From Henricia sp. BOLD:AAB3569 (taxonomy: Eukaryota; Echinodermata; Asteroidea; Spinulosida; Echinasteridae), in the NCBI GenBank assembly GCA_037783545.1, contig JBBELK010000525.1, positions 744,001-808,000 of the forward strand: 64,000 bases of DNA, read 5' to 3'. Of the stretch, positions 1-13,400 are shown one piece after another. Position 1 is the first letter of the stretch. Each line of letters opens with the position of its first letter. Below the pieces are notes generated by a model. That model saw only the letters and a list, made by a program, of their open reading frames with translations, was not told the DNA's origin and ran no database searches. Position numbers and translations under genes: made by a program.

Positions 1-114
1 ACCAAAATGTTGGTTGCCTCAAAATTGAATTTGAATACCACATCCATTGAAAAGGAAAGTTCAGTTTGATTGGGTGTGAAAACAAATCACGTGAAATTGA
101 ATGACCAAAAACTA

Positions 115-350
115 TGGATGCTAGGATAGGGCGACAATTTGTGTGTAAAAAAGGTATATTAGGGCGACACGCTCAATCATTTGTTTAGGTCAAAAACCAT
201 TTTTTTTAAATCGAGAACCATTTTTATTAGGTCTAAAACCGTCTCTCTTAGGTCTGTAACCATCTTTGGAAGCTTCGGGTAGAAAAATAAGGTGTCATTT
301 TGACTCCCCGGGGAGAGTCTTCCCAAAATGTCGCCCTATTGCTGCATCCA
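115..350. mobile_element. MITE with GGATAGGGCGACA ends
   Basis: Inverted ends TGGATGCTAGGATAGGGCGA and TCGCCCTATTGCTGCATCCA. The centre holds four imperfect copies of a unit like AGGTCTAAAACCATTTTTT. No target duplication is obvious. Confidence 0.7.
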
Positions 351-408
351 GAGTTCTTACAATAACAAAAATTATAACCAGCAAATTGGCCGGGAAAACC
401 TATAGTAT

Positions 409-556
409 TTATCAGAATTTTTTTCTGGCAGTACCATGAAATGTCAACATTTTACAGTGCATGTAAAGCCCTGCGCGGCCTTCGACCCCCTCCCTCTCCC
501 TACTCTTTATAGAATCGTGAAAATGGTGACAACTGTGGTCGGCCCCTAAACATAAA
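409..556. mobile_element. Fragment of the GTTGACA MITE next to LIG1 exon 22
   Basis: Matches the right part of the element at 31755-31985 (CTGGCAGTACC, TGTCAACATTTTACAGTGCA, ending CGGCCCC). It ends 4 bp before the exon 22 splice donor. Confidence 0.65.
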
Positions 557-565
557 ATAACTCAC

Positions 566-1433
566 AATGCCAATGGCAGCTCGATGTGTGGGCGATATAG
601 ACAGATCAGCCGCTTTGACTTCCCAAACCTGGACAGCATCAAACCAGTGGTCAGGGATGTGGCTTGTGTCATGGCGATAATAGGGGCGGGGCTTATCGAT
701 GATGTGCGACTTGAAGAACTTGCTGTGTGTGTCCAGCTCTTCGTCTTTTAGACCAGTGCCAATCTGGGAAGCAGGAAAGTGAAAGAAAGCGAAGAAATTT
801 GATGTGTTCGTCAAAAGAAACATGTCCTACTTTTTATCCTAAAATAACTTTGTCATTTGCCAACGGATTTAAACCAAAATTTCAGATCATGAGAACAAGG
901 CCTGACAAATTTTATTGGGCGACTTGCATAACAAAAAACAGGCGTCCTTCAATGTTAAAGGACGCATGAAATATGATTTTTATTGCATAAAGAAGAGCAT
1001 GTGTTCTACACATTTCGATCAATTTCAGAAAATTTAATAGTTGCGTTTTGGTGTAATTGCAAGTTTTCTATTTTTATGCTAATGAAATTTCCATATTCAT
1101 GAACAAAGCTGTGATGTCATCTCAGGACAACCTTATGATTTTTCTCTCATCACATTTGGTTGTTTCATTTCAATGGTGATTAGGCACCATACCATTACTA
1201 AATACTGTATTTGTTAAACATCAAATTTTAATAAAAGATTTAGGATTTTTAAGCACTGTCTGAGGCGAGTCATCTCTCACCTTACAAATGGTCTGGAATT
1301 CCTCATTTTCCTCATCGTAACAGGCCAATAGAAAGCCTCCGTATGTCCCCGCCCTCTTGCCCCGCCCATGGTAACCGCCAATCACCGCGAGGTCCAAGGT
1401 GTCCCCTACACCTTCCAAGTAGTCTTTTTTCAA
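566..1433 (-). CDS. LIG1: LIG1 exons 21-22: start of the OB-fold domain
   Basis: Exon 21 (1281-1433) reads [15 protein letters not shown] through [16 protein letters not shown] to ICK. Exon 22 (566-763) continues [17 protein letters not shown] and includes [20 protein letters not shown]. Exon 22 ends in phase 0 at a consensus GTGAGT donor (560-565 read on the minus strand). The RFPRF-type motif that follows in all family members is not in positions 1-560, so the gene continues leftward. Confidence 0.93.
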
Positions 1434-4400
1434 CTGCCAAAGAAAAGGAAAAACAAAAACACGATATTTTTACTTTCAAATTGTGAATTTATGACAGTTT
1501 TTTATTTTTATTTTTATTTTTAGGGAAGATGACCTAGGGGACCACTGTGATGAAAATTGTGAATTTGAAATACTTCACAGCCAACCCACTCCTTTTTCAC
1601 GGAAAATTGTGTAGCTCACACTTTTGAAAATAGCATAGCTTGTGTGAAATTATCACCAGACTGTTTGTGCAGTTTATGCAATAAAAAATTGGTACAACTT
1701 GGGAAATTCTCATCAAATTGAAGACTAGACAGGGATAGTAAAACAATGAAGTTGAAGTACATGTATATTCGCCATACCACTTCAAAAGTAATTGAATAGT
1801 ATACAAATAATGAATGTTTATGAGTGCAATGGGAGGAATATTTTCATGAGGTGAAAGATGGAATGTTCCATTTAACGAGGTGAAGCCGAGTTGAATGGAA
1901 CACATTCCATCTTTCACCGAATGAAAATATTCCTTCCATTGCACGAATTAAAACATTCATTCTTTGTTTTATATGACAGCCAAGTAGATCCTTGTCATCC
2001 GACCTTTTTTTTTCAAATTATTCAGGCTTACCTTTCGAGTTTATTTCATCGTCCGACATAAGTACAAAACCTGCCATGTCGCTTGTGCACGTGAGTTGTA
2101 AAAAAGTTGTGTCAGGGGTCACGCTGGCGTCATACATTCAACACGCACAGAATACACGTACGTACGCGCTGAATTAATACAGTGGGCGCGGGCGCACTGT
2201 GCAATGGAAAAAACGTATGGAACAAAATTGCACGGCAAATGGAACAAAATTGCACGGTTAGTGACGTAGCATTAAATGGATTAAATATTGAACGACACAT
2301 GACCTGCTATCGTCCAATCAGATCACAAGGATCAACTTGGGTGTTATATAATAGACGCTGTTCTCATACCTTTAGCCAGTTGTGCGAGCGACGAGCTATT
2401 TCATACGTAGCATCCTTGTCCAGTGTTTTCACCATCAGTCCCTCACAGTTACCTGTGACAAACGATACAAGCCAAACTTTAATAATTGTAAAACATTCCA
2501 AAATGAAAACTAATAATCAAGTGTGAATGCCTTTGATTAGTCAATTGGTTCCGTGCAAAACACTGCATCAACTCATTACCTGATAGGTACCAGTGACCAG
2601 CGCGACCGTGCCCTGTGGGCTGGTTCCAAATGGTCGACCAGACACGACTAACCATCGTTGACTTGACTGCATTCGGTTGGGAAAAAGTCAAACTAGAGTC
2701 GTGAATCGAACTTGCCCCTAGCTACATCTTTGAATGGGGACTACAAGTGTTTGATATGCCCAGCAGCCGATTTTACGAAACATTGCGCGACTTACGCCTT
2801 AACGCCATGGCGTAGCTGCGCAATAAACCCAAGACCGATTTCACGAAACTCTCATTAGCTGCGCAACGTTTATTTTTTCAGTTTAGCACTTGTAACTTCT
2901 AGGATGAGGATAATTTCTAGTTTTATCAACGACTATTTGATAGTCCTATATAAATAGTCCTATACATGTATAAAACATACGTTGTTGTTTTTCACAAATT
3001 TTGCACTGTCATCATGCGTCGCGTCGCAGATTTCACTGGTGATAGAAGGCGGTTTTCTACTAACGGAAAGCCGGGGGTTCAGTTCGTTGACGATGCGGTA
3101 AATAAGCACGTGTAGCTAGCTGCATTATCACCATTTTTCACTGTCCTACGACACATTTTTCCAACTTACGCCACCAAACACCATTGCACAAGTTACGCCA
3201 CATTTTATGGCGTATCCAAAGTGGCGCAATTTTTGTGAAACGCGTCACAACTTATTGCACAAATTGCACAATAATTTATGGCGTAAGTGGACTTGCGCAA
3301 TTGCGTAAAGTTTCGTGAAATCGGCTTCAACAAACGTGTTTGAACAGAGGTCACATTTCTGTGCACACTTTGCCATGGTGCCACATATCAGACTCGTGAA
3401 GAATAAGAGCATGCACATTTTACTGAACAACATATTTTACCTTTGATGGATTCATCGAGGAATGCAGCAATATCTTCGGTATCCGTGGAAACCATGGACT
3501 TGGCAAACATGAATTCCCCCTCTACTGTAGTGAAGTGTGACTGTAGGAGGTCGCGCCTCTCACGGAGTGTCTTTGTAACGAGGGACTAAGGTGAAAATGA
3601 AATAAATCAATGGTAAATATTCAAAAAACCATACATTTTCCCACTACAAACACGGAGATTTGCCGCCCCGGGTTAAGCCTTTCTTACCCCGGGGTTTGTT
3701 AACCCCGAGTTATGTTCCCATTTGTTTCGTTAACCCAGAGTTTTGCAAAACCAGGACGCGGGCATATCTGTATACAGGGACTGGAGGAACGGAGGTACAG
3801 CTGAGAGAGAAAGTCCCGATCAACACATCAGAAAATAATGGACAACACTTAAAGAGGAAACATTTGCATACGGTTTCTTATTTCTCCAAAATATCGCATG
3901 CATAGCAAAGTTTGTTATAAAAGTAGCACATGGGTCTTTCTATAAATTAGGGGTCCAAAAGTGTGACATTTAGTGTCCCCTGTTACACCTGATATGTGTT
4001 ATTTTTCGTAAACAAATCATTAAATTGGCTTTTAAACCATTTTGTATGAATTGTACTTTATGTACCCCCCTATTTGAGATGGAAAGTATTTAAAGAATGT
4101 GTCCTGAATTTACAAAAACAAGATGTAAAATGTAACGGGGGACACCAACATTGGACCCCTAATTTATAGAAAGACCCACATAGAGGTATTTTGTTTTTTT
4201 AAACTGTATCGGCACTCGGACCCGAGAGTTCACGGCATGTTGGAGTCGGGAAACAAGCATTCAATCCTGATGTCATCCATGCAACTGTTGCATGGTTGAC
4301 GTCATTTTCCCTTTCAAAATTCTAAATATTGCACAGCTAATGCCACATAGCCGCATTGGCTTCAAAGTTTATCATCAAAATAAATAGTGCTGCCAACATT

Positions 4401-7400
4401 GAAAACAAGCTTATGCATGGGGCAATACATAGGTAGCATTTGTTATTAAATATGACGATAATACCAAACAAGTGGTTTCTCTCCTGAGCCTCATAATAAA
4501 ATATTTAAGAATAAATCCAGACAGACATGGAGTCCATCTGCTAAAAGCTAATAACAACAAGAGTACTGCTTGCAATTTTAGGAGAAAAAGTGTTTGTTCT
4601 GTAGAAAAAAAACACTATGTTACAAAACTGTACTCAGCTGGTAAGAAGATGGTACTTTAAGTTCAAAAGTGCCTCAACTGACTGTTAAATTATTCATGGC
4701 AAAAAGACAAATATAGATAGGGCCTGCAGAAAAAGCTAATGTAAATTTATTTTACTAGATTAATTTGGTTCAAAACAAGCATATGTATATTTATTTGAGG
4801 AGTTTGATTACTGTGTGGGATGCTTTCAGATGGAGTTACATATACTGAAACAAATTGAGAGAATATATATAATATATATATATATAATAATATACAATTA
4901 CATTTAAAGCTAGTATACATGATTGGTAAACCAGTGTTCTCCACTACCGGTTTTGTCCGGGCGCGCCGCCCGGACAAAATCATCAGAGGTACCGTTAGCG
5001 CCCGGACAAAAATTTGCCGCCCGGACAAAACATTGTGCCGCCCGGACAAAAAAAATATAATTTCTCCTCCAAAACACTATGAAAGTACAGCCGAGTCATT
5101 CCAAAATGCGGTGTATATTCACCTAACGTGATTCGGTAGTCACTGGTGTCATTATCGGTCATTTACCACGCAAATCTATCGGATCGGCGACCCAAATTCG
5201 CATCGATAACGGCCATGACAGTATGCATTTGTTGAACAGCGCCCTCAAGAGCATTTTTTTTTTACTCTTGAGGGCGCTGCATGCCAACCACTGTGTCGCG
5301 ACGTACGTCCGGGTGCGTTCGTGGTTGTGTGTTTGGGTGAGTACGTGCTGTAGTGGTGCTGTAGTGCTGCCGCAACCCCCCCCCCCCCCCCCCCCCCCCC
5401 CGCTGAGCGACATCGGCGCGCCCGGACAAAATTTGGACCAGTGGAGATCACTGTAAACCGCCACAAATACTTTCTTCCCTATGTGTGATTTAAGGTATGC
5501 ATGATTAAAACCAACCCGAGTAAAAGTCAGCTCTAACTTTTAAGAAAACAGTCAAAAAATAGTTTACCGTCACTTCATCCCAAAACCACTTCGACCTGAA
5601 CCACTTCACCCTGAACCACGGCCTGTGCATGAAGTTGTTTTGGGGCGAAGTGGCATTTGGGCGATGTAGTGTTTTGACGAAGTAGTTTTGGGGCGAAATG
5701 GCCTTTGGGTGAAGTGCTTCAGGGCGAAGTGGTCCAAGGAGAGGTAGTTTTGGGGCGAAATGAATTTACGTCTCGCGAGACGAAAAATAATTGTTTTGCT
5801 CATTTCTCAAAGACTATAGCACTTCAGACAAAACCATTTCAGGGGAAGTTTCCTACCGTCATCGTGTTTATATTGTGTAAGTTATGTGTAAATCTGTGAA
5901 CATTTCTGATTCCTCGAGATACCAATCATGTATTCTACCATTAAATTTTACTTTAAACCTATTTGAGACAGGAATAGAACATAAGGAACACATTTAATTT
6001 AGTGGCAGTCCATTAAACACGGGATATTTTTGTCACACACACGTTTTCAATCACAAATATCGATAATGCTGTTTGCAACAGTTTTCCAATCCTGTAATCT
6101 ATCTTTAAATTGTATCATTTGCAATGACCCAATTTTGTTTTTCATGAGTTGACAAGAAAAACCTTACTCAAAGTGTTGACAACAATGGTAACAAGTACCA
6201 CATGAATTTATTTCCGTCAAAAATGGTATTTCATGTTGGAAATTGACAACCGAAGGTGGGTTTCTAAAAAAAGTCCTGTGCACGGGACTTTTTTACCATT
6301 TACTTGTACACAAAATCCATATATAGATTTTCAAAGTTTTTTGAAGCACTGATGCATCTATGTAGCTTAAATTTTTCAGGCTAGTTTATCAACATTCTTC
6401 CTTAGATATGTTACACTCTTATTCCACGAATCTGCAAAACGTTGTATCTTGCGAATGATACATAGGCCTTTAAGAAGGAATTTACTACAAACTGACCCAT
6501 AGAGTTGTAAGGACTTGGTGGCCCTTTGAAGCCCCAATACATCATTCGCAGTGACCCAAAATTGTACTTCACGAGTTGACAAGAAAAACCCAATAGCAAT
6601 AGTAACAAATACCGCATGATTTTAAAAAAAAAAACCTTTGCAAACGATTTTTTTACCATTCATTCAACACAAACCACGCATGGATTTTAAAGGTTTTCTG
6701 AAGTATTTTATATTAATGCATCTATGCAGCTGAAATTTAAACAAGGCAGTTTATCAACATTATTCTTGAGTTATGTGATGCTGTTGTTCTTGTTTTTAAA
6801 AGTTTTCTAATCATATAATCTGTGTTTACGTTTTGAAAACTGGTCTATTATCCTCTTACCTCGCCATTGAAATACAGGAGATCAAAGACAAAGAGACAGA
6901 CTTGGACTTTGATGTCGGACTCCGCTGCGTCTTTGCGTTTCCTCGTGCTTAAGACCTGGAATGGCATGATTTGTTGTTTCTCTCGGTCCCATGCTACGGC
7001 CTCGGAATCAAGAACACACGACTTCACCTACAATTATAAAGGCAAATCACTTAAAAGAGCTTGTTCGGATTTTTCCAGAAAACGGATTTCGTTCTAACCT
7101 AACAATCCTAGGCCCGAGGACCCCTGTTCGGTTCCTAACAGCACCTTGGAATGATCAAGTTTTAAAAAAATGGGTACTGGGTAATGTTTGTAAAATACTG
7201 TCTCTAGAAAAGTTTTGATCAAAGTATACCTAGCAACAAAGAATTAAAACAAAACAAAACACGCAAACAAATTCCTCACACACCATACTGACCATCTTGC
7301 AAGGCTTGTTTAGCCAATGGCAAACAAAAGACTATGCCATACCGAAGTACATTGTACAGCGTTTAAAGGGTCTGTGACATCCTAAACAACTTTGTGCCTA

Positions 7401-10400
7401 AGCTTTACTTCATAATTACGGAATACTTGTTCAGCAAGACATACTATTGTTCGTTTGGATGTAAAATCAATAAAAGGTGGCATTTTTCAACTTTGAAGAT
7501 TTCATTGCAATAAATCACAGACAGAGGGCGCTGTTTTGAGTGCATCACATAAGGAAGACAGAAGGGAAAAGTTAAGAAAAAACATAAGACTTCAAGTTGG
7601 ACTTGTTGCAAATTGCTGCAGTTTCTACCCCCAGTTTTGTCATGGCTTACAGCAGGCAACATGTAAAACAAACTCAAACAGCCATGGATTACAAAAGTTT
7701 CAGGAAAATTGAGAAAAAAGTGGAATCTTTTGTGCACAGTTCAATGTGATTTTCCTGTGTTTGCCTCTTGTGACGTCGTGACCTTGGTCATGAATATGCA
7801 TATTTGCATCAGCATAAAAACTAAAAACCTTTGTTTTAACCCCCAAAGCAAGCTCCAAATAGGATTTTCATGACTTTAACTGAGTAAAGTGGTTTTAAAG
7901 CATAGATTTCATTGATAAAAATCCTAAATAAGGGGTCCTTTAAAGAACATTTTACCTATATTTCTATTAGTTTTGACGTCAACTTAATTAGAAAATAAAT
8001 TTTTAAATTTTGAATATACTTGTGTCTGAAAAAAACGTTTCTTCTATTGCTGTGTGTATATATTAATTTCGTGTTTCTTCAAGAAAAATGTCAATTTCTG
8101 AATCTGATTACCTTTTCCGAGTCGTACGCATGGTGCAAGCGCTTAATGATATCAGGATATTTGGAGGTATTGTTTTCCTGGTTTCGACTGTAGACGTGAG
8201 TTTCTCCATTCTCCAAAAGATGTATCTGTGGAAGGCAAAGAACAAAAAACACAAAAATGCTTTAACTTTGAAAAATTTCATATATTCTGGAAAAGTAAAA
8301 AGCAATGTTAATTATGAAAATTAACTCAAACTGAGAGAGAACTGAATAATGAATTGACATAATTGAATTTTAAATTTTTCAAGTTTGATTTTAAGTTTAC
8401 AGCAATTCCTACCTGTGCCCTTTCCCCGTCGTACTTGTATTCGCAAGTAAAGGCCATATTTTGGAACCGATTGAGTACTTCAGACACACCCTTCGTGGGG
8501 TGGGCCAGCATGGGTTTGAGGGGGATTCCTGGGGTCAGCTTGCAGTGCTCTGGGAGGCCTTCATATCCATGCTTCAGCAGGATGGGAATTAGGGCTCCGT
8601 AGTTTGGAAGCTCACTAAAACGAAATGGGAAAATGTGCAGTTAGAAGAAAAATATATCTTAAATATTTAAATACTTGGTTAAATTTTATTGACTTTTATT
8701 TGATGAGTTTCATCGCAAAATGCAATAAATGCCATATCCAAAAAATTGAGATAATGGTGTCGGTACATTCTCAATTGGTGGTACATTCTCCATTTGTCAA
8801 ATAGATTATTGGCAAACTGTGTTATATCCTACAAAAAAAACATTTTACTAATTATACTTATTGGAATTTCCCATACCAACGTCCCAAGATAAGAAGAGTG
8901 ACCCCTCCTAAGACACATCTTAGCGCTTTGTGAAATCAGCCCCAGGCCCATTAAAATGCAAAAATATAATGCACATTCTGGGCAATACCCAGTTACCCTG
9001 TGGAATTTCCACTGTAGTTTTGTATTTTTTAAGGTCGTTAATTTCTATAACTCGGCCCAAACTGCTTGACATCCGACTCATTTCACAAGGTCGGGTCACA
9101 TGACAGCCCTAGTCTCTACAGCTTACCAGTACGTTGTCTTGACGGTAAGAGAAGCGTCGTCCATTTTCTTCTTCATCGCATCAGATATTTTGGTCTTGGA
9201 CGAAACCTTGTCTAGAGCTAAGATTTTTAACAGAAAAAGGGTTGATATAAAAATGCAAGAAAATAAACACTTCAAAACTTTTGACATGTAGATCTGATGT
9301 TTGTTAGAAATGGTTGTTTATCGTGAAGCCGATCAAAAATAACTTGGAAGTTGACTACCTAGGATAGTCAAAAATTGTATTTAACTGGCTTAATGATTTA
9401 ACACAATGGTGAGGGATGTTTTTAAAAGGGACATTTTGCCAGTAACTCAGGGAGTAAACTTCCATGTGGCCCAAGGCAATCTTATACCGAGCAAAATAAA
9501 CGTAACCATTTTCTCCACATTTTGATTGAAAAATGCAGTCAATCTGAGAGTGGGTATTTTCAGCACACAGAAGCTTTATGCAGTCATGCATAATGAGGTT
9601 GTTAATTACAGAAGAAATTTCTACATTTTTATTAAACTGAAAACAGTTTATTTTGTTGCTTGGTATATAATCTTTACCTCAGAGAGGTAAAAACAAAGGA
9701 TGGAACAGCCTTACCAATTCCAGGGGGAATAATAACAGCGGCATGACCAATAGCAACAAGGACAGATTGCTCAGCCAAACCAATCCGGAGCTTGCCTCCT
9801 AAAGACCTGCAAATTCAGCAGAAAAAAATAAATGTGTATTTACAGCCGTTTTAGTAAAAGAAAATTCCATGGAATTCAAACAAAATTGAACGTAACAGAT
9901 ATTCTTAATTTAGAGACCCGCTCCTAAATGTGCATAGGCTGTGATGCACTCATTCATACACACATTAAATTCACTAATGCAATTTGGTCCGATTCCTACT
10001 TCACAAAAGTGTCAAAAATGGGGGGGAAAATTGATATCTGACCTGATGAGGTACTTTGACTCGCAATCCCTGCATGCAACCAGGAGACCTTTGATCTTGT
10101 CAATCTTTCTGGACATAGACTGAACAAAAATATGGAGAAACATTGATATTACATACCAACAAAAATTTGGACCAAAGTTTTATGCAGGCGTAGGCGAACT
10201 CTTCTCCAACAAAATGCATTTGCTATTTCCTGGGTATACCCGAGTAATTATGAAATGCCAGATTCAGGTATATTCAATTGTCACACATATGTGAGCCGCT
10301 CCACCAAAAGTAGGCGCTTGTCGCACAGGCCAGAACTGAGATAATGGCTAATTTATGCATGTATGTCAAGTAGGGCATTTTTTTTCGATACCAGGAATTC

Positions 10401-13400
10401 TGCACGAGACCACCTATTAAGTATCCATCTATCACCTAAAGAGGTTTAAGTGAATAAATACTACCAGAAATCAGTTTTTTTCAGTGATTTTCTAAAGCAT
10501 ACCTTTATGAAATTAGGCTAATTTGGCTAAAATAATGGGAAAACAGATATTCCATGCTTATTTTCACTGCCTTTGGCAGGGGTTGGCACTATATCTCATA
10601 CACCAGAAAAAACACATGTTTTCCTATAGGTATAGGGCTTTTGGAGTCAGAATTTGCATGGTTGCTAAGGACTTTATGCCCTAACAAAAGTACAACCTTC
10701 TACACCATTTTTCTCTAAAGCGCTTCTTAAAAATGTTTGCTCTTGGTCATCACGGAAATGGTCATAACTTGGTAAATTTTTGACGGATTAACAAAATGTT
10801 TGTAGTTTTGTGAAGCTTATAATATACTCTATGTGATTAAGCCATTAGCTCCATTTTCATTTTTTTTACAAGAGCCTACTTTTGGTGAAGTGGCTCACAT
10901 ATTTGCAGTAGGGTTGTGCCAAAGTAGAATGAAAACTCGTTGGACTTCGGGAGTAAACAAAATCACATTCTGCTTCAAATTTATTGAAAGTGATATTTAA
11001 ACAGACGGGAAAATTACTACAATTTGAGTACGATATTAAAAGTTTGGTCTTGTCTCCAACAATAACGTAAAAATGGCCCCCGATTGTTATCAAACAATCC
11101 CAATGGACACCAGACTTACAGCATTGCCAGACATCATAGCTATCTCTTTCAGTGTGTTGAAGACTTTCAGTACAGTAAGCTTTGCTGGGGTGAACATGGT
11201 GCGCTGGTTGCTTCGACTACTCTGTTATTGAAAAAAACCAAAGGTACAGAAGAGGCATCAAATTTGCTATACTTTGGGATTAAATAATATTATGAAAAGT
11301 TCACTTGATTGAGCTGCAGAAAATCAATGCCAACTGTATTTTTTTATCCTGTGAATGAGCAGGGACCAATTTCATGGCGCGGCTTAGCACATAATTTCTG
11401 TGCTATGCAAAATGAGTTACCAACTTTTCTGCAAAAGAAAGCAAATAAATTCTGTGCTAAGCAAATTTGTGTGCATAGCAGCACAATGAAATTGGCCCCA
11501 GTTTTAAACAAACCTGCGCAAAACAAATAAAACAAAAAAATGACTGACATTATGAAGAAAAAAAAAGGAGTCTATAACTCTAGCCTTGATTTTGTCTGAA
11601 TTTCAAAGGCCACTGAGGCAACTGGAGGGGCACCTGGTTATTAGTAAGCCTCTTGAAATTTAAGAAGACAGGGCATACTAGCCAAGTTAGCCTCAAAAAG
11701 TGAATATCTTGAAGAGGCATCGGGGCCAATTCAGCAGGGCATGAGGCCATTGGCCTTGGTGACCTTGGTTAATGTCAAGGCCTAAAAGATGAAATAAGTA
11801 TAAAAGTATGACTTTTCAGAAAAGTTTAGACAAACCTGAGCCACAAGTCCCAGATCTCCATGTTGTGCTGCATCAGCTTTAACTTTATCCATTGATCGTC
11901 CTGAAAATTTAAAACAGAAAAAAGGGTCAAAGTGAAAATACCTGTAAACAACCAGTGACACCAAGACAATTTTCATTTCAGAAGGTTTTAAATCGAAATT
12001 TTGCGTGGTTTTTTAGTTATTAAAAATCACAGAGTGGCGAATAAGCTCATGATTTGCGCAGGTTTTTTTTGCATTCTTTCGCTTAGTAAGGAATCAAAGA
12101 CCCCGTTTTCATTAGGGAAATCACTTCTTTGGACGAAGATTAGTTAATTATCATTAGTTAATGAACCGTGCATTCACATCTTAGTCCTACTAAACGAAGA
12201 TCAAACGACGATTGAACCAAGAGCGAACCAAGAACGAACCAAGATCGAACCAAAATCAAACCATGATCAAACCAAGATCAAACCATGATCAAACCATGAT
12301 CAAACCAAGATCAGTACCGTTCACATTAGACAACTGCTAACCAAGTTTGAATGAAGCTGTGCAACGCCTTTATCTCATTACGTGTCAAATTACTTCGTTG
12401 AACAAATGGAGTGTACACATTAAAAGTTTGCCTCGCAGAATGGAGCAATCTCTTCATCGAATGAGGCTATTTGCTTCAACGAATGAAGTGATTCTAATCT
12501 TCGTCAATGAAGAGGCGTGTGTTAAAGGGCCCCTTATATGGGATTTTTATCAATGAAATCTATGCTATAAAACCAATATACTCAGTTACATTCATAAAAA
12601 TCCAATTTAGCCCTTTTTTTGGGGGTTAAAACAAAGGTTTTTAGTTTTTATGCTAATGAAAATATGCATATTCATGACCAAGGTCATGATGTCACAAGAG
12701 CAAACACAGGAAAATCACATTCAACTGTGCACAAAAGATTCCACCTTTTTTCTCAAACGTCCTGGAATTTTTGTAATCCATGACTGTTTGAGTTTGTTCT
12801 ACATGTTTCCTGTTGTAAGCCATGACGAAACTGGGGGAGAAAACTGCAGCAATTTGCCACAAGTCCAACTTGTAGTCTTATGTTTTTTCTTAACTTTTCC
12901 CTTCCGTCTTCCTTACGTGATGCACTCCAAACAGCGCCCTCTGTCTGTGGTTTATTGCAATGAAATCTTCAAAGTTGAAAAATGCTACCTTTTATTGATT
13001 TTACATGCAAATGAACAATAGCATGTCTTGCTGAACAAGTAATCCATCATATGAAGCAAAGATTAAGCAAAAAGTTGTTTAGCATGTCATAGGCCCTTTA
13101 ACATCAGCAAATATCTTTGTCAAATCATCGTCTAATCTTCGTCAAACGAAGAAATTTTCCTAATGTAAACAAAGTCATATTAATGCCCAGTTTGGGTCAT
13201 TTCGAAAACTTCAACACATGCCTGAACTAGAAGTGATTTTTTTTACCCGTTCCCTGTGCAATAGCTTTCATAAGAATGGTTTCTCCAATTCCCAACTCAA
13301 TCCCTTCGTACGCTGGTGCAATCTTATTGAGGCAAAGATACAGGCACATTTCGAGATCCTGGGGAGTTAGCACCAGGACGGACGTCAGGAAATCGGTCAA

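Noticed and set aside
1..560. Last LIG1 exon
   Set aside because: Looked for a RFPRF-type motif with an acceptor on the minus strand and found none; this DNA is MITE sequence.
5223..5466. Proline- or glycine-rich frames
   Set aside because: Produced by the poly-C tract and the hairpin of a MITE, not by a gene.
12180..12320. CRISPR-like array of ACCAAGATCAAA
   Set aside because: Contiguous 12-bp repeats without spacers in an animal intron; a minisatellite inside a MITE.
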